A program made the position numbers and the translations under genes. A DNA stretch of 64,000 nucleotides, taken from assembly GCF_008831285.2 (NCBI RefSeq), contig NC_045143.1, forward strand, positions 18,255,655-18,319,654, written 5' to 3'. This stretch comes from Nymphaea colorata (Eukaryota; Streptophyta; Magnoliopsida; Nymphaeales; Nymphaeaceae). Position 1 is the first letter of the stretch, and each line of letters begins with the position of its first letter. Of the stretch, positions 1 to 13,665 are shown piece by piece. Below the pieces are notes generated by a model. The model worked only from the letters and a program-made list of their open reading frames with translations, had not been told where the DNA came from and searched no databases.

Positions 1-90
1 CAACGGTTAAAGATGCATCAAATTTTAGTCTTAAGAAAGCATGTTTTGTTTGAGTAATAGAACTGCATGCAGAGATACTGATTTATAAGC

Positions 91-205
91 CCTCACCGGT
101 TTGGTATAGCCGGTTGGTTGGGGGAGCAGATATGTGATACCGGTCGTTGGTTCGATTCTCATGAGATTTATATTTCCTATAAACAAATGTAAAACCAAGC
201 AGTTA
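91..205 (+). mobile_element. tRNA-derived SINE head
   Basis: The stretch carries an RNA polymerase III internal promoter like that of plant SINEs. An A-box-like block (TGGTATAGCCGGTTGG) lies at 102-117 and a good B box (GGTTCGATTCT) at 149-159. The spacing of about 40 bases fits a tRNA-related SINE head. I could not fix the 3' tail or the target-site duplication. No cloverleaf fits, so this is not a functional tRNA gene. Confidence 0.55.
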
Positions 206-277
206 GGGTGGTCGCCATTAGTTTTATGCCATTGGGAGAGTGATAAAAGTCCACATTTGTACATTGGGTTGTTTCTT

Positions 278-686
278 ACGCGATATTTAACAAGGAAAAT
301 GACCATCGGGTAAATATATGCTTAATTTACATGATCAGTTCAAAGTAACTTAAATGATAAGATATATATATATATAATGACATAATTTTTTAGAGTCATC
401 CAACCATCTAGTTAAAACTATCTGATCTATAATGATGAATAGTTAAGAAAAAAACGAAAAAAATGGTGATGAACGTTTTCATCATCTACTATTATTTGTC
501 ACTTTTTTTTCTTAATAATCCATCGGCTTCAGACGAACAACCCTGGTTAGATGAGTAAGTGAATCTGAATAAAAAGAGTCACCATTCACTCATACAAGTG
601 AGCGATATTTAACAAGGAAAATGACCATTGATTAAATGTCCGCCAATTTACAAGATGAGTTCAAAGCAATTTAAATTATAAAATCT
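278..686. repeat. Pair of ~85-bp direct repeats
   Basis: The sequence at 278-362 recurs at 600-686. Both start with GCGATATTTAACAAGGAAAA and continue through a similar stretch ending near TTTAAATtATAA, with scattered substitutions. The 240 bases between them hold an imperfect A/T-rich inverted repeat (about 440-515). No coding signal is visible. This may be a local duplication or an unrecognised non-coding element. Confidence 0.6.
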
Positions 687-1044
687 CCACTCCATTGCGT
701 GTATATATAAGTAAATCCTGACAACCAAGTGTTGAGAATATTCAAACAACTGTTTTCATTTATCTCCAAGTTAAATTTCCAATGGTGTTAAGTGGGGAAG
801 GTGATGGCTTTCTCGCTCAGTAAACAAGAGAGCAATGTTGGAAGCCTTATAATTTTATTTATAATGCCATGAACGTCCTTATGGGACAGGCATCAGGCGT
901 CCAGCTTCATGTATGTACCTCAAAGCAGGGAGCGGAAGCACAAAGTCGAAGAAGTACTATTATATTCTTCAGGTTTTTAATACATAAATGATTCACATGC
1001 CTTTACATTTTTAACTGACCCACTCACTCTCACACACACTCTTT

Positions 1045-1212
<168 letters not shown>

Positions 1213-1515
1213 GGTTAAGCATTAAATCCTTGGCTGCTTGGCAGGTTGAAGTCGGTGAGGGAAAGAGAGAAACTATTACGTCCTTGGCAGGTGGAAGTTG
1301 GTAACATACAACGTCAGATTGAACATTGTTTTTTATATGTCAGCCATTGTTTATGTGGAATCAAATCGGTTTTGTTAGACTCTTAGTCATATGTCATGGT
1401 GGTGGAGATACATGGGGGCAGGTGTGAGCCACCGCCCATACCAGACCATCAAAAGTTTGATTTAAAAAATAAAAAATATAATGTTACAATAACTTAAAAT
1501 TACATTCAGCATCCA

Positions 1516-1931
1516 TAGAGATGTCAATGTATTCAATTTGAATCATATATCTAATTGAACCAATCCGAAAAAAGCAGTTATGAACAAAATTTTAATATTC
1601 GATTAAGAAATCAGATCAGATTGAGATTTAAAAAATGACATCTGATCGGATTCAGATTCAGATATACATAAATATCTGATCAGATTCAAAATGGATTTAT
1701 TTTTAGACAAATATTTTATATCTAATGTTTATTTTTGAAAATTGGCAAAATTGTGTTCAAAATTCGGATTCGGATATAAATACAAAAAATCAATTTTGAA
1801 TGTGAAATCGAGTTTCAAATTCGAATATGACTTTTCTTTATTCATATTCGAATCTGAATATGTGAATGTTAAAAAAAACACATATGATTTAGGATATAAC
1901 CAATTTGAATCTGATTGGTTGACATCTCTGG
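1516..1931. mobile_element. 416-bp MITE with 7-bp target duplication
   Basis: The ends form short terminal inverted repeats: AGAGATGTCAA at 1,517-1,527 and its complement TTGACATCTCT at 1,919-1,929. GCATCCA stands immediately outside both ends (1,509-1,515 and 1,932-1,938). The interior is full of degenerate GATTCGGAT / GATTCAGAT motifs. Small open frames on both strands (up to 73 codons) come from this repetitive composition and are not genes. The 7-bp duplication does not settle the superfamily; a Mutator- or hAT-related non-autonomous element is possible. Confidence 0.7.
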
Positions 1932-1938
1932 GCATCCA

Positions 1939-2990
1939 CATGAGACTTGTGTTAGTGACTTGAGTGTCCCTCAGCTAAGATATCTTGGCTCCATCACTGA
2001 TATGTCACCATTCTAAGCTCAGATTTGGGGATGTCAAATTTATAAATTTAATTGAGTTTGGAGATACTGGTTGTTGGCTCTTATCACATTTTCCAGCTTA
2101 GTTTGTTGAGGATCATATTTGGATTTTTGATGCTGAAGGTATGTGATTGGACCCAAGTAAAAATACATAATTAATCCACACACAAACACATACATTGATC
2201 GAACAATGGATTCTACTCATTGAAGAAAAATACATGCATACATATATACACGTATGTGTGTGTGTGTATAGTTTTAAAAAAATTAACCACATAGATGGAA
2301 ACTTCATGTTTGAAATATTCTATAAATGCACCAAAAATATTTTTCAAGGGTTTCTTTGAAAATGAGAACAGTAACATATATTTTTTGCATCTATCTCAAA
2401 GGTTAAAACAGGTTCATATAACATTGTAACCCAATATTCCTTGAATATACCTCGGTAGATAACTAGATATATGAAATAGTATGTTGTCATATGACTCCTA
2501 ATAGTACTAAAATGGATTGTAGTGATGGACATGTGATTCTTATAAATGTAGCCACCTCGAAAGAAAAAAAGGATAACTATAATAGAGTTATTTTTTTGTT
2601 GAGAAATACTATTATCTCAAGATCTAGCTGTTCCTTTGGTGGGGCCAATGCTTCAAGTCCTCAAAATCTAGCTGCTGCTTAATGTGATTAAACAAATGAG
2701 CGTTAAATACACACACTCACATGGTTAGGTCTAACAATTGGTTTTGAGATGAACACATACAACATTTTGTACCCATATAATGTATCGAAAACCTGGTCTG
2801 CTTGATCGTCTTCATACTTTATTGATTCATGATGAACAAAGATCAACGACAACAAAAAACAATCAAAGAATACTTTTGCCACTTTTTGTATAGGAGATAA
2901 AGAGAACTTTTTGCATTCTCGCAAAAGAAAAACAAAACAAAATTTTATTACGTCAGAACCTCTACAACTTCAGGAGAGAATCAATGGCTA
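1939..2990. other. Non-coding DNA, no gene recognised
   Basis: A/T-rich sequence with a short TG run near 2,250. The open frames here (62-73 codons) show no recognisable domain and have no flanking splice or promoter context that I can support. Confidence 0.6.
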
Positions 2991-3379
2991 GAAATAGAAA
3001 ATATGGCATGAAGTTCAATCTGCTTCATAGTCTTGCAGACTAGGCCTCTGCCTTCCAACCTCAAACAGTCCACTTTGGCCACTCCTTTCTATTAGAAACT
3101 AAATGAATAGATTGAAGGGTTCAAGATCCATTGGAATTGTCTCCATTGATGACATGCAAGAAGTTGTCCAAGAAAGCATATCCTGGTAGACAACCATTCA
3201 AATCCATATGCATCTCATTAGAAATTAATCTTCTTCCCTTATCCAACAGACCCAAAAACTGCCAACCAATTCTTATATTTTTTAAACACAACAATCTGAA
3301 TACAAATTTTCTCATACCTAGGTTAGGCTAATCAAGCAGTTAACCTCGAGCCAAATCTTACATTTCAAATGTTCCTGCC

Positions 3380-5914
3380 GATTGAGTTTAGTCCATATTT
3401 GTATTGCTCAATGCATTTACTCCAAATCCTATTAACAACCTAACTGAGTTTACATTTATCTTCCTCAAACAAGTATTGATTTTGAGTAGACCATAGACAC
3501 CAGATAATGCATGGTACATTTTATCATCAGTTTAACTACCCATGCTTGTGACTGCAAGGAAACCAGAATTTGAACTCCTATGCAAAATTAGTGTGAGGAC
3601 TTCTTTTCTTTATGAACTTCTTACTTACAACCTTCCAAAGTGTCATGATAAGCTTCTATTGAAAAAACCAATTGTCTGCACTTTCAACATGAGACCCACA
3701 AATCAGGCATCTGTTAATGCAATACAAGCTTAGCAAGACATGCCTTTACATCTTATGGAGATTATACAAGTTCACCGAACCTTCAACAACAGGCCCGCAG
3801 AGAACATCCCATACAACTAAAGGCTTCTTATGACTAGTATCTTGACTACCCCACAAAAAATTCACAAACAATGATACTATCTTTATGAGCACTTGATTGG
3901 GGATGATAGATATGCTATACCAGTATCAAAAAGGTTATAATGAGTTTGTCTGTATTAGAGCTTATGGCACAAGAGAGAAGATGGCTTTCCAAACACTTAA
4001 TTTTTTTAATCTACATAATCCGCTCGATCCTCTACTGCACCTTGAGACTTCCAGAGAATAATGAAATCTTAAGATATTTAACTGGTACATTTTTAACTCT
4101 CCATCATACAAATGCTTGAAGGCCATTCAATACTCTTTGCTCAACATTAAAATGATAGTTTCAAATTTAGGAATGACTTACCTTCATACCTGCCTTGCCC
4201 CTTAGATCCACATGAACCATTTTTATACATGTCAAAGAATCTTTATTAGCATCAGAGAATAGTAAAGTGTTGTCTACAAATGACAACATAACAAGAAAAT
4301 GATCTATGTATCTCGCTTTTAGCACTTTGATCAAGTTGTTTTCCACCTTACTTCTAACATTTCAAGAGATTATTTCTATGACAACAATAAAAAGACCAAA
4401 AGACAAGAGGTCTACTAGGCACATACCATGTTTTATATCATAAAACTAACCAACAATACCATTAACTTAAATGACAAATAAAGCACGAGTGATGCATATC
4501 ATGACACTTTAAATCCATTCAGGGGAAAAGTCAAGAACAATTAGAGGATGTTGGAGAAAACTCCAACTTGTTATGTCATAAGTTTTAGTCACATCCAGTT
4601 TCATATACAAAGAACCATAATTTAACGTATATAGATTTTGAATCAACTCATGAGCTAGAATTATACTGTTATTTATATTTCTATTAATAAAAATGCTTAT
4701 TGTTTCTTATCAATAATTCTATCTAAGCACCATTTTATGCCTGTTCATATGGAAATGATTTTATAAACCACACTACGCAACACAATAAACAAAAGTTGTC
4801 CAATATTCTTTACCCCAGCACTTTTCAGAATCAAGATGATCAAATATGTAAAAATCTTCTTAGCTAGTTTCCCTTGTTTATAAGAAACTTCTCACCACCT
4901 CTAAAATATCTTGACTAACAATGAGCCAATATTATTGAAAGAAACGGCCCGAAAGCCAGTTCAAATTGGGCATGCCTTCATTGTCAAAGTTAAATGTCAT
5001 TTCATGTACTTTTTCTAAAGTGACATGCTTAAATAAGTCATTGTATTCTTCTTGGGAAACCTTACATCCCTAAGCAACTTTAGACATTATCTCACCTGTA
5101 CCTTCTTCTCTCCCAAGTAGCTCCAAAAAAAGAAGTCGTCGCATACTATTTGAATTCTCTATTGGTCATGGAAAATAAATCCATTATGTTTAAGTTCCAA
5201 TATGCTATTATTGGCTTTTCTTTCATTAGCTATCACCTGAAAATAACTAGTACTTTTATTTCCTTGGCAATCCACTTGGATCATGATTTCATTCTCAAAA
5301 TCTATTCTTCCTCATCCAGGGTTTTTTCAAATTTCTATTTGATAATATATTCCAGCTTAGTCTGCCTCGTGTTGTCATTCTCAATTTATTTTGACTTTTT
5401 CTAATTCATTTTCTAGTGTCGACATTCTTCTACTAACATGCCCTCAATGAAGACAATTCCATCTTGTTAGCGCATTTCAAACCATTTCAAGGTCACCAAT
5501 AACTCGATAAGTAGATATCTTTTGTAAGGCTGGTTTTATATTTCTTGAATCAACTATTGATATCTCTCTTTTCTTCCCCAAAAGAAAAGTGCTTAAAAGA
5601 AAATTAGGGAGAGTTAGCAATTCCATAACGTTGAGTAAACTAGATTACAATAATGTGATATGACATATATATGAGCAGAGTTATAAATGAACTGCTGAAA
5701 TTCTATCATTTCTTCAATTCTTGATTAATTAGATCCCAAATCAAGTTTGCAAAGAACAAGGGCTTCCCTTGCCCTATGATTCAACCATGTAAACTCATAC
5801 TCTCCATCATCAAGAACTAATAAGTGACAACATGAAATAAACTTAAAAAATGACACAAAATTTATGAGCTCTTCCAATTTGATCTTGGGAGCTCTTCATC
5901 ACATTAAAATCTCT
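3380..5914 (-). pseudogene. LINE ORF2: endonuclease end, RT, zinc finger
   Basis: This would encode the endonuclease/reverse transcriptase that nicks the target and copies LINE RNA in place. Visible landmarks, in translation order, are: an endonuclease DFNV block at 5,911-5,897; EFTWLNHRA, typical of the late endonuclease domain, near 5,800; the linker block SYFQVIANERKANN near 5,230; MKLDVTKTYD, equivalent to the KLDMxKAYDR block of RT motif A, near 4,600; a relic of the RQGDPLSP block near 4,400; and FVDN in place of the catalytic FADD at 4,281-4,270. LICGSHVE near 3,700 is the start of the zf-RVT finger. The second aspartate of the catalytic pair is replaced by asparagine, and many stops are present, so the product is dead. 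Confidence 0.85.
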
Positions 5915-5916
5915 AA

Positions 5917-6715
5917 GGCCATGTTTGATAGCCTTAGATCCACGGTTTTAACAAACTTTAGATTTCAAAGCCATGGATTACAAATCCACGTGGAAAGCAC
6001 GAACGCCTCACCTCCAGTGCACAAGGTGAAGAGACAAAAAACAGAGGCCTGACCACCATGGCAGTCAAGGCCAAATAGAGACAAATATTTGGCCATCATA
6101 ACCAAAGGCAGAAACACTACAAAAACACAAATAAAACCCTTGACAAGTGGCCGGCCAAGGATGAAAATGAAAATCTTTGGTGACTGACCCTAAGAACAAA
6201 AATGGTAAATGGGTTTTTGTTCTTGGCAAGTCGTTGATAAAAAAACGATAGGCTCGTCAAGGATTTGCCTTGAAAAAGAAAACCCCTTGTTAAGTTTTTG
6301 CTATAAAAATGAAAACCCTCAGTTGTAGGCCAATGGTTTGCCATAAAAAGGCAAATTGTAGGCCAACAACTGATGGTTTGCCTGTGAAATAAACATTCAG
6401 CAAGTTGGGTTGAGGGCTTAAGGCTGGACAAAAAAGAAAAAAAAACCATCCACCATCGGATGAGGGCTTGGCAGAGAGAGAGAGAGAGAGACTCACCGTG
6501 AGAGGATCCACCATGGTCATGTTCTTGGGTGGTAGAGAGGTGGTAGGGAAGTGGGGGAAAAAAAAACCACTATCAACCGCCATGGCTGAGAGGAAAAGCC
6601 ATGAGAGAACATCAACAAGGTTATTTAAAAGATCAGTTTGTAACAAATGATGTTGTTTAAAACCTTGGTTTTTAGCTCCCTTGGATCTAAGATCCTTGGA
6701 TTTGAAATCAATGCT
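5917..6715. mobile_element. Insertion in the LINE endonuclease, MITE-like
   Basis: The LINE reading stops at the DFN block and unrelated DNA begins with GGCCATGTTTGATAGCC directly after TAA (5,914-5,916), a start and target typical of PIF/Harbinger-like MITEs. Near the other end (6,680-6,705) the strand complement reads TCTTAGATCCAAGG, matching CCTTAGATCCACGG at 5,930-5,943. The inverted repeats are imperfect and the right end is uncertain. Open frames inside (such as 6,117-6,646 minus) look like translated low-complexity sequence. Confidence 0.5.
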
Positions 6716-7530
6716 TCTATTGCTATGATTAGTTGAGAAAAATATACTCTTTAGGAAAAGCCCTAGTCATGTGCTTAATAAAATGCTGATTTATGAAAAT
6801 CCAACAGTAATCTGTTGCTACAATTCCGACCTTCACCACTGAAGGGTCCCAATCGGTCATAATTCTAGCCCCATTGTTAGGTTCTAACTAGCTACTAGTG
6901 ACGCCATATCTCTATAAGGATCATTTGGTGGGCCGGCATATGTCAATGAGAAATTTCAGACATTATGGCTATCTTGAAGTAAATATCCGGTTAAGTGATT
7001 GTATTTTGGTATATCATGTTATTTTATATGATATGAGGTATTTTATAATGTATATATACCTATACCCAATTACAGATTCTATGATGGGTTGAATTTGAAA
7101 TTGCTTATAACATAAAAGGTAGTGGTCCCTGGGGTCGTACAGTGACTTGAAACATCGTTTTCTAGGGTTGTCTCTTCCCCATCTGAGAGAAACCACACGT
7201 GCTCACGTATAGACCCTGGAAGATCCTACTACGATCTTACTGTCCATTTGTTCAGATGAATTCAGGTATGCTTCCACTACAGTTAAAGTTTTGATTCAGT
7301 GATTTAACATGAACGAGATCCTGCTTTAGGACATACTCATTTTGTTAATATATGCATGAGAAAATCTCCCTATCAATCTCAGGTTTTGTTTTTATAATTG
7401 TTAAATAACTTTACTAAAAAACATAGAATCAAGAATAAAGAAACACCCATGTTTATTATTTCACAACACTAATTGAAGCTCAATTCTTGCCAAGCTCCTC
7501 ATCAAATCTCCTATATTTTAAGATACAAAC
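6716..7530. other. Unassigned DNA within the LINE region
   Basis: This is where the early endonuclease domain of the LINE would be expected on the minus strand. I could not recognise endonuclease motifs. The stretch may belong to the inserted element or be LINE sequence too decayed to read. Confidence 0.4.
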
Positions 7531-8955
7531 TTTATGACGAGTGAATTAAATTTTCTGATCCTTCCTTCTCTGTCTTATCTCTTGTATCAAGAAAGCCCTC
7601 ATCTAGCTTTTTTTTTTTTCTCCCAACACTAGAATTGTGGTCTTTTAGGAAGGCCAAACTGCCCATCATGCCTTTTAAAACCATTTTACATTTGACTCCA
7701 TAGTTCATTCTCCTTCTACTCCTGAGGGCTGAGTTCACTTAGAACTAGAAACCTGACCCATTCTTTGAATTCAAAATCACCATTTACCTTAATTTTCTAA
7801 ACAATATCTTCATCATAGTTGCTTACCCTCCCCCATCATTAGCAGAAGCCTTAAGCACAAATCTAGGGGAATTTCATGAATCCATTGCTGGCATTAGCAA
7901 AAGGAGTTTTGTTCCCATACCCATTGGTTGACATTTTTTTTTGAATCAAATGTCAATCGGCCATTTTTTGTCTGAATTTTAAATTTTTGAATGCAGTCTC
8001 TGCTCATTTTAGTTAATACCTCTTTCTTCTTATCATGCTCATTAGAATGCTATTTAGAGTCGTCCAATGTTTCTCCTCATATTTTCCTACAAAATAAAGA
8101 ACCAGTTGTTTTCAATAATTGAATCAACTACGGGTTTTGTTGGAATGGAGTTGGAGCCATCCCCTAATCCACTGTGCCCTCAGCCTTAGTTTCATTCAAT
8201 TTTTATTCCATAAAAAAATTTTCCCTATTAAAGCAGGCTTTTAGGGGATGCTTCTTAACTCTACATGTTCTATATAGTCATATTCAACTTTCATAAAACA
8301 ACTGTTGTAGTGAGATTTCACAGTTCTTTAATTCCAGTTCAATTATGCTATGCAAGTCTATTTTCAATGACAATGAGGTATCAATAAAGGTTCGAACAGA
8401 AGATGTCTCTCGTCAAAGCATCCAACTTCAATAGATCACATTTAGACATTTTGCTACTGTTTGAAATACCTTACGATTCTATAAAAATTAGGTGGAGGCC
8501 AGAGGCATCCTCAACAACCATAAAAGGGACTTGCTAGAGGTATTCTCAACAGCCATTTATTTGTTACTATGATTTTGCTTGTAACTCTCTATGCAAGTTT
8601 CTTTGATACAAAATGAAGATCTTCCTCTGATTTAACCTGAAACAAGAAATAATCTTTTCTCAACAAGAAAATTTAGCCCCAATCATCCCCTCCCATTGTT
8701 TCAGTAATTCTTTGAAAGCATTAACATAATCTATACTTGCATTTGATGAAGATTCCACAAACCACCTACTTGCTACAAATTGGAACGATTTAATCATGTT
8801 TTCATATTCCTCTTATTTGATGTTGATCTGGTGTCTCCCATTAATCTCCACCACAAGAGGTGAAAAATTCCTCAAATTTTCATCCTCTTCATCACCAGCG
8901 ACAACGTTCACCGGAGATCGAAAGGACTTCCTCTCCATCTCCTTGTCTTCCTAGA
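7530..8955 (-). pseudogene. LINE ORF1 (gag-like) remnant
   Basis: Minus-strand translation begins near 8,940 with MERKSFRSP and runs in pieces. The blocks WFVESSSNASIDYVNAF, an FRLNQRKIFILYQR-like stretch corresponding to the conserved F-F-SEEDL-V segment, and LDALTRDIFCS near 8,400 match the pattern of the DUF4283-type nucleic-acid-binding ORF1 of plant LINEs. Several stops and frame changes break it. ORF1 proteins coat LINE RNA; this copy cannot make one. Placement upstream of ORF2 on the same strand supports the call. Confidence 0.6.
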
Positions 8956-9059
8956 GATCTCTAGATGAACCACCAACAATAATTGATATGCAAGACTGCT
9001 AGGGAATCACATTGTTCATCAACTAATTCTGATCAAAGAGCACTTTTACTTGATCAACT

Positions 9060-11040
9060 AATTGATATGTGTGTAGCCTCTTATTTTAAGACTAGTTGTA
9101 GTTTTTCTTTCTCTTGTTTGCCTAACTTTTAATTTATTTTCTTTTTCCTTTTTAAAATTCATTTTTTCTTTTTAAAAAAAAAAGACTTGTTGAATATTGG
9201 GTCTAAACTTTCCTACACTCTTCCTCTTCCACACGAATCGCATTGTGTAGCAGTAAAAGGCCAAACCCATCCGAAGAGGTGTCAGTTAAAATTAAGTGGA
9301 CCAGTTAGGTGAGGGTACCACAGAGGCTCTTGTTCGAAGTCCAAACCATGCCAGCAGGCCTGCCTGCCCACCAGACTTCCTCCTCATGGATATGGATAAG
9401 CGTATATCTGTGGGTCCCACAGACCATGGTGGACCCTCCTCCCTCATGTGCCTCTTGGCTGTCATTGCAAGGGGCCTCTTTTGTTTTCAATTATTTTTAA
9501 GTATTTTTTCACCTTGTTTAATCAATTAATTAGGACGATAACAGCAATGCTGTTCTCGCAGAGGAGGCCATGTGTCTTTCACATGGCATGTTGCATTGAG
9601 GGTCACGTCGCGTCTCCAAAGACCATGAATGGTTGATTGGTGTTCCACTAACACGTCACAACAACACGGCTTACGTTTTTTGTGGGTAAATACTACCTAA
9701 ATAGTAGTGGTAGAGTCAGAAATTTTTTGAAAAAAAAAACCGACCCAAACCAGGGACCCATCTGCCCCTCCGAGGGCTGTCCAGCCATATCTCAGTTGGA
9801 AAATGTGGCCCTATGCGGACAGTTGCACTCTGCCACAAACTCGGACCACCACTATCGGTACTACACCGGCTGAACCCCGAATGCGATTGCCCTTTCATTT
9901 ATATATAAACATTGTCAATCTCTGGCTTATCCGCCGGTTCCCATCATATTATTTGCTGATAGTGGTGGAGTTAGAAATTTTTATGCGGACTACTAGCAAT
10001 ATGTAAATAAGAAAATAACTAAGCAAATGCACGTTAATATATAAAATGGTAATTTCTATAGGTCTTTGTGAAAATATTGATTCTAATCCATTAATTGATT
10101 TCAAAATAAAAAGGTAGTTGGACGATGAAAATGTTGATGACCTGGCCATTTGCTAACATCCTTATCTTTTGAATGCGACCCTGCGGAAGGGCAACATCCT
10201 CATCCTCTTATAAGTGCCAGCCATGTTAGCCAATAAAATTGAAATATGGTTTGCTGCAACGCTGCTTATATAATGGGAGTCAATGTCGACCCTTGAGGGT
10301 GCATTGAGTTGGACCTTCTTACATGACATGGGGTCCCCCGGCCCACCATCTAATCACACACTTTTTTGGTCTTCGGGACTTGCATTGTAAGGGATCATGG
10401 TGAGACCTAAAGGCTCTCATTTGTCTCCGCCCCTGACTTCGAGTTTAAGGTTGCTTCATGACTTAAATGGACTTACGACCTAAATACTCAACACTTATAA
10501 TAAAAAAATTCTTTTTGAAAAGGTTACTGCACACAAAGACATTAATGGTTCTTATACTTACTTTACACAAACACAATAAAATAAAGAGATACGGTAAATT
10601 TCGTTATTAGTCTTTATTATTGCACTTAAAATTTAGGTTAACCGTATCCCTTATTAAAACATCTACTTTTGAATGAATGGCTACATGAACTCAAGCTACT
10701 AGTTATAATTTCTCAGAAACAATTATGCCGCCATTTGTAAATATACAAAAAAGATTGAGTGGTTATACTTAAATTCACCACCCCTCCCCATTTTGACATT
10801 TTCAAAGGCAGCAGGCTAACTTTTTTTTTTTTTTTTTTGGAAATTTTAAAACGGACAGTGGAGGGATGTAAACGGATATGTAATGTAATAAATTAGTCGG
10901 ACAAAGACATTATTCAATTACTCCTTGGCATTAAATTCCTCAGGGAAAGATATTTGTACTAATCAGATTTGGATTTAGCTTCATAACCGAATCCCAGTAT
11001 GTCATCCTATTGAAACTTGAAAAAAAATTCAAATTCCGTT
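9060..11040. other. Non-coding DNA, no gene recognised
   Basis: Two related short motifs, TGGTAGAGTCAGAAATTTTT (near 9,708) and TGGTGGAGTTAGAAATTTTT (near 9,964), are of a kind common near plant DNA-transposon remnants. A T18 run lies near 10,821-10,838. Open frames of 60-77 codons overlap on both strands at 9,296-10,149 and show no domain. Confidence 0.55.
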
Positions 11041-11042
11041 GA

Positions 11043-11150
11043 GGGATTTGGTGCACTGGTTGGTTCAGGCAAGTGATTGGTAGGCCGTTGGTTACTAGTT
11101 CGACGAGTATAGCTTCAATTCCTGTGTTAATGGAAATAAAACTAGTGTCC
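11043..11150 (+). mobile_element. Second SINE-like unit, more decayed
   Basis: An A-box-like TGGTGCACTGGTTGG lies at 11,049-11,063 and a weak B-box-like TAGTTCGACGAG at 11,097-11,108. The arrangement matches the unit at 91-205, with the B box further eroded. No tail or target duplication is certain. Confidence 0.4.
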
Positions 11151-11159
11151 AAACCGACC

Positions 11160-12216
<1,057 letters not shown>

Positions 12217-12712
12217 CCAAAGCTATGGAGACGCCATGTAGCGGTCAGATGAATAGAGGAAAAAGGGTAATAGAAAAGTCATGCCATGTGCGCCTGTCAT
12301 GGGCTAATGGCTGAGACCAAACTCAATGGGATGCAAGGGAAATGGCAGGAATTGGCACATGAAAGTCTTTCAAGTCGTATTAATCAATACTGAAAGGAAA
12401 GAGGATAGAAGGGGAAGGGGCGGGCCTAGCTGCAGTAAGTCGACCACATGCATTTGCAAGGAACCAATGAAACACACACCGTTGAGCCATGTTCTCTCTA
12501 CCAGACAGTCAATGTTGCTTGCTGCATGTCTTGCGTGAATGATCACGATCGATCATCTTATGGGAAAAAGTTCACATGTCTACCAGAAAGAGGCGGGTTG
12601 ATGGTAGCCAACCGTCACATTTGTTGTAAGCAACGTGCAAGCCCATGTGCAGTCTCTCCTCCTCTTTTTTTTTTTTTTTTTTTAGTGTTTATGTTGGCCT
12701 TAAGTATCATCA

Positions 12713-13665
12713 TTAGGGATGTTCAACGACTCCAACTAACATGCTTAAGCTCGACAGATTACTTAAACGGATTGAGTTTGAACTTAACTGATAACTTTAG
12801 TTGGATGAACTCGACTCAATTACACTTATTAGATTTGTTTAACACTAGCACCATTTTTATAATTTCAAAAACCTAAAATGGCTTAAACAAAAAATGAAAA
12901 TTTTAACTTTATTTGACCATAACTTAGAGAGGACATTTTGCAATTTAGTGTAAAGTATTGTGTACTTCAAACTTAAACAAGTTGTGTAGAGAATCTAGAT
13001 ATTTGGTGCATCGATGTGCTAGCTCTTTATTAGTTTCCTTATGATTTTTTGATTATTTTTTGCGTACATATGAGGTTTTACCTTGTGTGTAAATACCCAT
13101 TTTTTGGTAATCAATAGGAAGGAATTCTCCCATGTGTTAAGGGGCACCAGCTTAAACGAGTCGAGCTAATTCCAATAATTTCTTCTGAGTGTGGCTAAAT
13201 TTTATAATTTTTGGAATTTTATGGAGACTAAACCAAAATCTTTTGAAAACTTTAAGCAATGATTTTCCTTTTTCACAAAAAGAGAGCCATGCCCCCCTTG
13301 ATAGAGCCCCTCGGCTCCGCCTCTAATCGAGCAACAGGATCAAATATGACTGAAATGACTTGAAAACGTGAATGATTCGCAAGGTATTTGCGCGTAGCCA
13401 AATAATGTAGAACTTGTTTGGGGATCTAGCTCAGTGAACTGGTACTTAAAGTGGGGAAACTCGTCCCTGTGCAATTAAGCACTACACCCACCACTTTTGA
13501 ATGGAGACAAATACGAACAGTGATGCTGTTCATGATCTGTCTGTTGAACTATCGATTTGTTCAACTCAGTTTTCTCTCAGTAAGTAATTCAAGTGTTACA
13601 TGTGTGCTTTCAACTCAATGTGCTTTCGTGCATGCACACCAGTTCAACAAAAATGTAAGGAAGAT
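12713..13665 (+). repeat. ~0.95-kb direct repeat, copy 1
   Basis: It is homologous over nearly its whole length to 16,830-17,982. Shared landmarks include GATGAACTCGACTCAATT, CTTTATTAGTTTCCTTAT, GTGTAAATACCCATTTTTTG, GGCTCCGCCTCTAATCGAG and GAACTATCGATTTGTTCAAC, in the same order. Similarity is clear but far from identity, so the copies are old. The block is non-coding. It may be the end of a larger transposable element; no TG...CA ends or primer site were found, so an LTR is not shown. Confidence 0.75.

Larger units (their letters stand above)
3000..9060 (-). mobile_element. Degenerate L1-type LINE, nearly full length
   Basis: Read on the minus strand, the stretch shows the order of a plant L1 element: an ORF1 gag-like part (about 8,950-7,530), an endonuclease end (5,912-5,690), reverse transcriptase (about 5,650-4,050), a zinc-finger region (about 3,720-3,640) and the tryptophan-rich C-terminal part (about 3,500-3,380). 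Every domain is broken by stops and frameshifts. A second element interrupts the endonuclease near 5,916. The exact 3' end and poly-A tail were not found. About 6 kb in total is in line with full-length plant L1 elements. Confidence 0.85.

Noticed and set aside
102-160. tRNA gene at the A-box/B-box region
   Set aside because: The boxes are present but no complete cloverleaf with acceptor stem can be drawn. A SINE head fits better.
6117-6650. Minus-strand frames of 110 and 118 codons
   Set aside because: They overlap each other in different frames, are rich in Phe/Ser/Leu from A/T and GA tracts, and lie inside a MITE-like insertion.
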